DNA of 64,000 nt, from the NCBI RefSeq assembly GCF_002844575.1, contig NZ_PIQO01000007.1:117885-181884 (forward strand), given 5' to 3'. The stretch comes from Heyndrickxia camelliae (GTDB lineage: Bacteria; Bacillota; Bacilli; Bacillales; Bacillaceae_C). The translations under genes were made by a program, and so were the position numbers. Positions 8,528 to 15,266 of the stretch are shown here, in pieces (position 1 is the first letter of the stretch; every line of letters starts with the position of its first letter). The notes below the pieces were generated by a model, which did no database searches, was not told the DNA's origin, and was given only the letters and a program-made list of their open reading frames with translations.

Positions 8528-8569
8528 AAGGAAGGCTAACTATACTTTATTAGTTAGCCTTCCTTTTAT
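8528..8569 (+). terminator. Terminator of the YjcZ-type pair
   Basis: An eleven-base perfect stem (GGAAGGCTAAC with GTTAGCCTTCC) is followed by TTTTATA. Confidence 0.9.
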
Positions 8570-8723
8570 ATCAAATTCCTTCAAAATTAAGACTTCGGAA
8601 TATCGAAATTTGTCAAATATCTGGATTGATTGTCGAAAGGGTTCCATTTTTCTCCATAATCTATCATAATATTACATATGTCCTATTACAATTGTATCCC
8701 TGTTTATTGGTAGGAGTGACAAT

Positions 8724-8924
8724 ATGAAAAACTACTATAGCTTACTTGAATTAACTAATCAAATTGATCTTCTCCGAAATAAGATGATTGAAATTGGCAT
8801 TAAGGAGGGGCTTAGAAGCCCAGAAACCCTTCATAAAAGCCAAGAATTGGATAAGCTTATTTTTGCCTATCAATCTTTAATGAAGGGCGTACGAGAACAT
8901 CCAAAGGGCCATAGAAGAAATTAA
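8724..8924 (+). CDS. Spo0E-like aspartyl-phosphate phosphatase
   Basis: A 66-residue protein of the Spo0E family. These small two-helix proteins dephosphorylate Spo0A~P and so delay sporulation. The family signature SQELDKLI (S-x-E-L-D-x-L-I) is at residues 38-45, in the second helix, preceded by the first amphipathic helix with IDLLRNKMIEIG. The start ATG has TAGGAG upstream. It stands alone between the YjcZ-type pair and a gene-free stretch. Which phospho-regulator it targets cannot be told from sequence, since paralogues act on Spo0A. Confidence 0.88.
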   Translation: MKNYYSLLELTNQIDLLRNKMIEIGIKEGLRSPETLHKSQELDKLIFAYQSLMKGVREHPKGHRRN

Positions 8925-9213
8925 TTCATATTATAATGAAAACAAGGTCTCAATTATGTTCATTGTACTCAATATTTATTCTTTTTTGAGAATTTCTGTG
9001 GATTTTATTAATCTGTTTTTAACCTTCGCTTATCCACAAGCATTTTCATGTATTTTTCCACTTGTTATATTTTCATTTCTATCATATCTACTCCATGCAT
9101 CCATCTTTACGACTTATTCTATTAATTTGTCTTTGAAGCAGGTAATTTTACTCGCTGTATTTTTATCATATAAAGAAACCTTTTACGGTATGATAGTATC
9201 AAATTCCAGTTAG

Positions 9214-9592
9214 TTGACTAGAATTAATAAATTATCTTTGAAAGATAGTTTGTAGTTACTGATTATTTGAAACTTTAGCATGTGGATGCCCAAGGATAAT
9301 TATGCAAAGTAAGGGAGAGTATTATGACTGCCACTTCCCTTTATAAATGAAAGAACTATTATCTAAAAATAAAGGAATTTTTTATTATAAACATAGAAGT
9401 TATTTAAATATTATTCTTTATAATTCTTGTACTTTCAGGGTATTTTGGCATTTTAAAAAAAGGCATGATGAAACAGAAATTACTAATATCGCATCCTTCT
9501 CTTGTACCTTGCTATAGAATTCTAGTAGTTAGTATCACATTATGGATGAGCCGAAAGAGACATTATGAATATGTCTAGGGAAAATCAACCAC
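9214..9592. other. Gene-free stretch
   Basis: About 380 AT-rich bases between the Spo0E region and the teichoic-acid-like operon. I see no open frame with a ribosome site, no clear hairpin and no repeat apart from the operon terminator at its right end. A short hydrophobic frame at 8956-9213 to its left was rejected. Confidence 0.5.
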
Positions 9593-9625
9593 AAAAAAAG
9601 AAAGGGGCCTTATATTGCCCCTTTC
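9593..9625 (-). terminator. Terminator of the CDP-polyol operon
   Basis: AAAGGGGC pairs with GCCCCTTT and is followed on the minus strand by TTTTTTT. The hairpin overlaps the last codons of the final gene, whose stop codon lies in the loop. Confidence 0.88.
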
Positions 9626-10833
9626 TCCCTATCCGAAGTATAATTTCTAATGTGAGTGGAACTCTCTAATTCTTCCCCAAGCAAATGCCGCACAATTCTC
9701 TTTGTTGCCTTCCCATCAATATGCTCAAAAAAACGGTTGCGAAAAGCTGCGACCTTTTTCAAGTCATATGCACCCTTTATAATCCAATCTATAAGCTGTT
9801 CTGTCTTCGTAAAGAAGGGCCCAGGTATCATATCCAAATAGTCATAGTAAAAGTCCCGTTCCCCTATATATTGCTCCAAATCATTTGCGAAAAATGCAAT
9901 GGGTCTCCCAAGCAAACTGTAATCAAAAAAGACTGTTGAGTAGTCGGTAATTAGCATATCCGAAAGCAACAATAGCTCTTGAATGGTAAAAGTATCCTTT
10001 AAATGAAAGGCAAAGCTCTTTTCCTCATCCTCTATTATTACGACATTCTGCATATATGGATGGAGATGGATGAGTAAAGCATAACCAGGGGCCAATTCCT
10101 CCTTCATCATTCGTATATCCAGCGGACATTCAAATACCTGTTGGTAGTGACTCTTTCCCCGGAAGGTCGGAGCAAATAAAATAAGCCTTTTTCCCATTAA
10201 TTCAGGATATTGCTCCATGAATTTCTTTCTCACTTGTTCTTTCTTTTCTACGGAGAAAAAATAGTCCGTTCTCGGTACTCCAAGAGGATAGATTTGCTTT
10301 GCCGGCATTCCGAACGCTTCGCTGTAATATGGGATAACTTCTGCAGAACTCACATACACCCTTGCATAATTAGAATGGATTTTCACATGCTTCAAATACG
10401 TTTCACTCGGACCAAAAGGCTTCCCGACCGTACTTAAGCCGAATTTCTTCAAAGCACCGGAAGCATGCCAAAGTTGAATCACTTCCGTACCCTTTCTTGG
10501 TTTTACTACATATACAGGGAAATAATAATCATCAATAATAAATAATCTTGATGTGGCCAATTCATAAATAGCTCTTAGAAGATGGAAAAAGTAATGGATT
10601 TTCCCCTTTAAAGAACTATGAAACTTTTTGAAAACAAAATGATATTGATAATCCGGATATTGCGCCTGCATCTCTTCCCATACGAAATATAAATTATCTT
10701 TGAGCTTATCCGCACGGTAAGAAGCAAAGGTAATTTTATGTGTATTCACTTTAAAAAATAAACAGATAATCAAATATATGCTTTTCATTATATATTTTAC
10801 AAAGATTGTTGGCATTAATCTAATGCGCGACAT
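9610..10833 (-). CDS. CDP-polyol glycerophosphotransferase (TagF/TarL-like)
   Basis: A membrane-associated transferase of the CDP-glycerol:poly(glycerophosphate) family, 407 residues from the chosen start. The family signatures are present: LWHASGALKKFG (catalytic His), FAPTFRGKSH, LITDYSTVFFDY and GRPIAFF. These enzymes transfer glycerol-phosphate or ribitol-phosphate from the CDP-polyol to a growing teichoic-acid-like chain at the inner face of the membrane. I use ATG at 10833 (MSRIRLM), with GGAAGGTAGG upstream; an ATG at 10944 would add 37 residues but has no ribosome site. The amphipathic N-terminus would anchor it. It is the last gene of a four-gene operon with a cytidylyltransferase and a reductase, which suggests the donor is made locally. 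It lacks the second domain of full-length TagF. Confidence 0.85.
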   Translation of the reverse strand: MSRIRLMPTIFVKYIMKSIYLIICLFFKVNTHKITFASYRADKLKDNLYFVWEEMQAQYPDYQYHFVFKKFHSSLKGKIHYFFHLLRAIYELATSRLFIIDDYYFPVYVVKPRKGTEVIQLWHASGALKKFGLSTVGKPFGPSETYLKHVKIHSNYARVYVSSAEVIPYYSEAFGMPAKQIYPLGVPRTDYFFSVEKKEQVRKKFMEQYPELMGKRLILFAPTFRGKSHYQQVFECPLDIRMMKEELAPGYALLIHLHPYMQNVVIIEDEEKSFAFHLKDTFTIQELLLLSDMLITDYSTVFFDYSLLGRPIAFFANDLEQYIGERDFYYDYLDMIPGPFFTKTEQLIDWIIKGAYDLKKVAAFRNRFFEHIDGKATKRIVRHLLGEELESSTHIRNYTSDREKGAI

Positions 10834-11010
10834 ATTAGGACCTACCTTCCCTAGAAGGGGCTGTTTTGCATTAATTGTATAAACCCTTCCGGTTGCTTTT
10901 CGGAATTGGATACAAATCCTACCAGCAGAATTGGTTTCGGGCATCTTTTCTTAAAAAGTTAATTCATTATTAACCCTGGTATATAATAGCAATAAAGTAA
11001 GAAAAGATCC

Positions 11011-12327
11011 TTAGAAAGAAGCATCCGTGCCTGTAACATGAATATTGGTTTTGCTGCCCTTTAAAATATGATTATTAATATAATTCACCTGCTTTTCCAA
11101 AACCTTCCCCTGATTTTCCCTTGAATAGAAAATATTTAACACTCGTTCCCTTTCTTCCCGATAAGCATTTGGATTTTCCATCATTTCCTGCAATGACTGA
11201 AGAAAATTATCAAAGGTATTAGGTTTTGGCCCCGGTGTTACGTCAAAATAATCAAAATACATTTCGTTTGATTTTTGTAAATACAACTCTAAGTCATAGC
11301 AATAAAACACCACGGGTCTGTCCAGCAATAAATAATCTGTGTAGCAGCTGGAGTAGTCGGTTACTAGTACATCTGCATATTTTAATAGAAATTGAGGGTC
11401 ATAGGATTTATCGCTAACATCGATAATATGTTTATACTTGTTAGAAATGCTTCCACTTGAGTACATATGTCTTTTAACAATAAATAGATAACCCATTTTT
11501 TCACAAAACTGATCCAGCTTTTCAAAATCGAATATGAGATTTATAGGGGTGTCCAACTTTCCAAAGTTACGGTGTGTTGGCATATATAAAATAACTTTGT
11601 TATTTTTTATATAATCTGGAATCTCGTTATCTTCTGCAGAAGTTTGAAAGAAAATATCATTCCTTACCTGGCCAAGTTCAATGACATTTTCCTTCTTTAC
11701 TAAAAAGGTCTCTGGGTAATAGGATGATACCCTGGGGCTTGTCGATACAACATAATTAATTTTTGCTAAATTCGTTTTTACGACGAATTTTCCAAAGAAA
11801 CGTTTGATAAAACTCTTATGATGAAGAATCTTATAAGAAAATGTTTTACTATGTGCCCCCCATACCTTCTTCAAGCCAACTCCATGCCATGTAAGATAAG
11901 AGGTTGCCCCTCCTAAAAATACTTTAAAAAAGTCATCATTAATTGAATGTGAGTGGACGACTAGCTTTGTTCGTAGCTGATAGTAAATTCCTTTTAAACT
12001 ATTATGTTTATAAGCGGTATATCCCTCAGCTGTCAGGTCCTGTACTACTTTTTCACTTTTGGAAATCCAGATACATCTGTATTCCGAACTCTTTGTCATC
12101 TCCAGGAATAGATATTTCGGATTCCCTCTAAATCCCATTCCGTTTTCTGCTCCAAATACAATGACTTTCGATGATCTCGGAAATAGTTTAGATGCATTGT
12201 AAATGCCTACAACAATCGAACGCTTTAACAGTAGTTTGATTTTACTGTAGTTTTTATTGACGGATAGAAATATCATTATCAGGAAGATGATTTGGATAAT
12301 GTTTAATAATGTTTGATTGAAATGCAT
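11011..12327 (-). CDS. CDP-polyol phosphotransferase (TagB/TarL-like)
   Basis: A 438-residue relative of the preceding enzyme. An N-terminal hydrophobic segment (about residues 8-22) probably anchors it in the membrane. The signatures are VVHSHSIND, TWHGVGLKKVWG (catalytic His), YMPTHRNFG, VLVTDYSSCYTDY and DRPVVFY. It would prime or extend a polyol-phosphate chain. The ATG follows GAGGCGG and starts 22 bases after the SDR gene ends, so the genes are cotranscribed. Two phosphotransferases in tandem suggest one primer-type and one polymerase-type activity; which is which cannot be decided here. The gap to the next gene is 177 bases if that gene starts at 10833. Confidence 0.85.
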   Translation of the reverse strand: MHFNQTLLNIIQIIFLIMIFLSVNKNYSKIKLLLKRSIVVGIYNASKLFPRSSKVIVFGAENGMGFRGNPKYLFLEMTKSSEYRCIWISKSEKVVQDLTAEGYTAYKHNSLKGIYYQLRTKLVVHSHSINDDFFKVFLGGATSYLTWHGVGLKKVWGAHSKTFSYKILHHKSFIKRFFGKFVVKTNLAKINYVVSTSPRVSSYYPETFLVKKENVIELGQVRNDIFFQTSAEDNEIPDYIKNNKVILYMPTHRNFGKLDTPINLIFDFEKLDQFCEKMGYLFIVKRHMYSSGSISNKYKHIIDVSDKSYDPQFLLKYADVLVTDYSSCYTDYLLLDRPVVFYCYDLELYLQKSNEMYFDYFDVTPGPKPNTFDNFLQSLQEMMENPNAYREERERVLNIFYSRENQGKVLEKQVNYINNHILKGSKTNIHVTGTDASF

Positions 12328-12349
12328 TGTAACCGCCTCTCTGTTTTGT

Positions 12350-13102
12350 TTACAATGATTGTTCTGTTAGTTCCTTATTATTAAAGTTTTGATTTATCAG
12401 TTTCGTTACTTGCTTGCGTACAACTATATTTTGCCCGTCTAAACATATTCCAGTGTCGGAAAGCAGATGATTCACCACTTCTCCTACATGTTCCGGCTGC
12501 ATAATCGTACTTTGATCCTCATCAGGCGCCAATACCCTTCTAAGCTCTGTTGCACATCGTCCTGGGGAAATACAATATACTAAAATACCATATTCCGATA
12601 ATTCATCGGATAGGGTCTGCGACATACTTATAATCGCTGCCTTGGATGAAGCATACGCGAGCCATCCTGGACGTGCAGTACTTCCTGCAGTAGAGGCTAC
12701 ATTTAAAATTTTCCCTCCTGTCCTTTTCATAAATTTCACTACTTCCTTTGTTATATAAAAAATAGAATGCACATTCACTTTATAAGTAGTCTCCCAGTTT
12801 TCAATGGAGGTTTCTAATAAGGATTTGGGATTCGCGTAACCAGCAACATTTAATAAATAATCGATCGTGCCAAATCTGGTTCCAACGGAAGAAATGACTT
12901 TTTCCACTTCTTGATAATCAGTCAGGTCCATAGCATAGCATTCAATATGCTTTTCCTCCATCATACTTCTTGTTTCTTCCAGACCTTCTTTCGTCCTGGA
13001 AATGAGAATGATATTTTCAATATCTTCTCTCCTGCTGAGAGTGATGGCTATTGCCCTTCCAATTCCACGGCTTGCACCTGTAATGACACATGTTTTCGAC
13101 AT
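12350..13102 (-). CDS. SDR reductase of the CDP-polyol operon
   Basis: A 250-residue classical short-chain dehydrogenase/reductase. The cofactor motif TGASRGIG is at residues 8-15, NVAG at 85-88, and the catalytic Ser (NVAS), Tyr150 and Lys154 (YASSK) are intact. It starts four bases after the stop of the cytidylyltransferase gene, and its ribosome site (GGAGGGG) lies across that stop, so the two are probably translationally coupled. In Haemophilus influenzae Bcs1 a cytidylyltransferase and an SDR are fused and make CDP-ribitol from ribulose 5-phosphate. I infer the same pair of reactions here in split form, with this enzyme as the ribulose-5-phosphate reductase. That would replace the zinc-dependent TarJ of other Firmicutes. 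Another sugar-phosphate substrate is possible. Confidence 0.82.
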   Translation of the reverse strand: MSKTCVITGASRGIGRAIAITLSRREDIENIILISRTKEGLEETRSMMEEKHIECYAMDLTDYQEVEKVISSVGTRFGTIDYLLNVAGYANPKSLLETSIENWETTYKVNVHSIFYITKEVVKFMKRTGGKILNVASTAGSTARPGWLAYASSKAAIISMSQTLSDELSEYGILVYCISPGRCATELRRVLAPDEDQSTIMQPEHVGEVVNHLLSDTGICLDGQNIVVRKQVTKLINQNFNNKELTEQSL

Positions 13103-13106
13103 CCCA

Positions 13107-13793
13107 TTACCCCTCCATTAAAATATATTCTTTATAGATAATTTCTGCTATTTTGCGGTCAATCGGCTTTGTAATCTTAATATTGTAGTCGCTTCCCGTA
13201 AGTACTTTGATGTTAGAATGAAAATAATGAAAGAAGAGGCTTGCATCTTCTGTAAAGTTCAATCCCTCTTCGCTTGCACATTCATGTGCATAAAGCAGTT
13301 TCTTTTTATTAAATTTTTGAGGCAATTGGACGTTTATAAGCCGTTCTCTTTGCAAATTATTTTCTATATATTTTGTTCCCTCTAAAACGGTAAATGGAAT
13401 ATCCTTACCATAAATCGCATTTTCCGCATCTTCATGTAGCAAATTCTTGAACTCCTCCACCGTAACAAATGGTCTCACAGCCTCATGAATGATAACGTTT
13501 TCAAATCTGGTTTTTTGAAGTCCCTTATACACAGATTCCTGCCTGGTTTCCCCTCCTTCTATACAATAGATCGGTGTTGCAAACCCATAATGAAAAATAA
13601 TTTCTTCTGTTTTTTCTATATATTCCTTTGGAGATGGGATGATGATTTCTTTTATTTCCTCGATAACATCAATCTTTTCTAATGCATGAACGAGAATGGG
13701 CTTACCACCTATTAATAAAAATTGTTTAGGAATATCAAGCTGCATTCTTTTTCCTACTCCGCCTGATAAAAGTATAAAGCTAAACTCCTTCAA
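13107..13793 (-). CDS. TarI/IspD-like polyol-phosphate cytidylyltransferase
   Basis: A 228-residue IspD-family enzyme that would form a CDP-linked product from CTP and a phosphorylated polyol. The CTP-binding signature LSGGVGKRM...PKQF is at the N-terminus, HEAVRPF corresponds to the conserved D/E-A-x-R-P motif, and TEDASLF and KITKP match the C-terminal substrate loop. Gene context (SDR reductase and two CDP-polyol transferases) points to ribitol- or glycerol-type phosphate rather than methylerythritol phosphate. I prefer TTG at 13793, six bases after GAGGTG; GTG at 13802 overlaps that site. It is the first gene of the operon and is divergent from the lactonase gene. Confidence 0.82.
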   Translation of the reverse strand: MKEFSFILLSGGVGKRMQLDIPKQFLLIGGKPILVHALEKIDVIEEIKEIIIPSPKEYIEKTEEIIFHYGFATPIYCIEGGETRQESVYKGLQKTRFENVIIHEAVRPFVTVEEFKNLLHEDAENAIYGKDIPFTVLEGTKYIENNLQRERLINVQLPQKFNKKKLLYAHECASEEGLNFTEDASLFFHYFHSNIKVLTGSDYNIKITKPIDRKIAEIIYKEYILMEG

Positions 13794-13937
13794 TAAGTTC
13801 ACCTCATCTTGTTAAATTCTAAATAGGTTATATATTCAAATAACTTTGAAAAATATTATACTATTAAAATTGGTTTAATGGAAATAAAATCGTAAAGTGC
13901 GATCTTGAGTCCCCTGTCCATGGATTGGCAACATATG

Positions 13938-13946
13938 TGATATAAT
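13938..13946 (+). promoter_or_regulatory. Extended -10 promoter for the lactonase gene
   Basis: TGATATAAT is a perfect extended -10 (TGNTATAAT), about 80 bases before the start codon. No good -35 is seen, which fits an extended -10 promoter. Confidence 0.5.
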
Positions 13947-14028
13947 AATCGAAAGACATACACTTGGGTTAATGGAACTAGATGTTTTACTGATGTACAC
14001 AACAACTATTTAAAAGGAGTGAATAAGG

Positions 14029-15081
14029 ATGGGGCATAATAAATTTAATGGCTTTATTGGTACATATACCAAAGGGGAGAGCAAAGGCATTTATTCTTTC
14101 ACCTTAGATACAGAGAACGAAAGAATTAGTGATGTAAAATTAGTAGCGGAGCTTGATAATCCAACATATGTTGCTATTAGCAAGGATAACCAATTTCTTT
14201 ATTCTGTTGTGAAAGTGGGGGACCAAGGGGGAATCGCTGCATATTCCATCCATAATCCTGCTGAAACACTTGAAAGAAAAAACATTCAATTGCTTAAAGG
14301 CTCCTCACCATGTCATGTAAGTGTGGACAGCGAAAACCACTACGTTTTATCTGCGAATTACCACCTTGGTACTGTTGCAGCTTACCTTACAAATGGAGAT
14401 GGAAGCATTCAACCAGCTTTTTCCGTTATTGAGCATACAGGCTCCGGACCTTCGGAAAGACAAGAAAAGCCACATACACATTACTCTGGCTTTACACCTG
14501 ACGAAAAATATGCTGTCGTTGTAGACTTAGGAATTGATAAGTTGATTACATACAAAGTACAGGATAATGCATTAACAGAAGTAAACAGTTTATCTGTTAA
14601 GCCTGGAAGCGGACCAAGACATCTTGAATTTCATCCAAATGGGAAATACGCTTATTTAATGACGGAACTAAGTTCTGAGGTAATTGCTTTGGAATACCAT
14701 GTGGAAGATGGGAGTTTTAAAGAACTGCAGTATATTTCCGCGATTCCTGATGATTTTACAGAGAATAGTCAAGGAAGTGCCATTCATGTTTCTTCTGACG
14801 GCAAATTCGTTTATGCGGCAAACCGCGGACATGACTCGATTGCTGTATTTAGTATTGATCAAGATACCGGAAAGGTTACATTTGTGGAGCATACTTCAAC
14901 AGAAGGTTCTTGGCCAAGAGATTTTATGCTGGATCCAACAGAAAAGTTCCTAATTGCTTCTAACCAAGAGTCAGGAAATCTTGTTCTCTATTCCCGTGAT
15001 ACGGATACTGGAAAATTGACTTTATTGCAGTCTGATGTAGCAGTTCCTTATCCGGTATGTGTGAAGTTTTTGAATTACTAA
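14029..15081 (+). CDS. pgl: 6-phosphogluconolactonase-type seven-bladed lactonase
   Basis: A 350-residue cytoplasmic beta-propeller of the lactonase family (YkgB/Pgl type), which hydrolyses 6-phosphogluconolactone in the oxidative pentose-phosphate pathway. Repeating blades are visible by GxGPRHLEFHPNGKYAYL and IHVSSDGKFVYAANRGHDSI, and the conserved HTH/YSGFTPD segment carries the active-site His and Arg region (SERQEKPHTH). Length matches the family. ATG with AAAGGAGTGAA upstream. It is monocistronic, with its own extended -10 promoter and a terminator. Related propellers act on other lactones or are structural, so the exact substrate is inferred. Confidence 0.87.
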   Translation: MGHNKFNGFIGTYTKGESKGIYSFTLDTENERISDVKLVAELDNPTYVAISKDNQFLYSVVKVGDQGGIAAYSIHNPAETLERKNIQLLKGSSPCHVSVDSENHYVLSANYHLGTVAAYLTNGDGSIQPAFSVIEHTGSGPSERQEKPHTHYSGFTPDEKYAVVVDLGIDKLITYKVQDNALTEVNSLSVKPGSGPRHLEFHPNGKYAYLMTELSSEVIALEYHVEDGSFKELQYISAIPDDFTENSQGSAIHVSSDGKFVYAANRGHDSIAVFSIDQDTGKVTFVEHTSTEGSWPRDFMLDPTEKFLIASNQESGNLVLYSRDTDTGKLTLLQSDVAVPYPVCVKFLNY

Positions 15082-15086
15082 AATGG

Positions 15087-15120
15087 AAAAGCAGCCAATT
15101 TTGATTTGGCTGCTTTTCTT
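15087..15120 (+). terminator. Terminator of the lactonase gene
   Basis: GCAGCCAA pairs with TTGGCTGC, followed by TTTTCTTATTTT. Its stem shares CAGCCA with the repeat array that follows. Confidence 0.85.
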
Positions 15121-15170
15121 ATTTTGGGTTTTGTTCACACTTTTAAGCGTTTTGTTTTTACATTACAAGG

Positions 15171-15264
15171 AATTCAGCCAACTATCTTGATAATTCAGCC
15201 AATCAAGACGGTAATTCAGCCATTTACTACAACAATTCAGCCAAACTCGACCATATTTCAGCCA
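15171..15264. repeat. Five-copy 21-bp phased repeat
   Basis: The ten-base core AATTCAGCCA occurs at 15171, 15192, 15213 and 15234, with a fifth copy ATTTCAGCCA at 15255. The period is exactly 21 bases; the 11-base spacers differ. The array lies between two convergent genes, directly after the stop of the dynamin-like gene. The period equals two helical turns, so all cores face the same side of DNA. On the minus strand one frame stays open across it and would read as Trp-Leu-Asn heptads, but it has no start codon and is in a different frame from the dynamin gene. Confidence 0.85.
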
Positions 15265-15266
15265 AC

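Noticed and set aside
8956..9213. 85-residue hydrophobic frame
   Set aside because: It has an ATG but no convincing ribosome site, AT-rich codons that give hydrophobic residues by chance, and no terminator.
15171..15264. Reading the repeat array as CRISPR
   Set aside because: Repeat and spacer are about 10 and 11 bases, far too short, and there is no cas gene.
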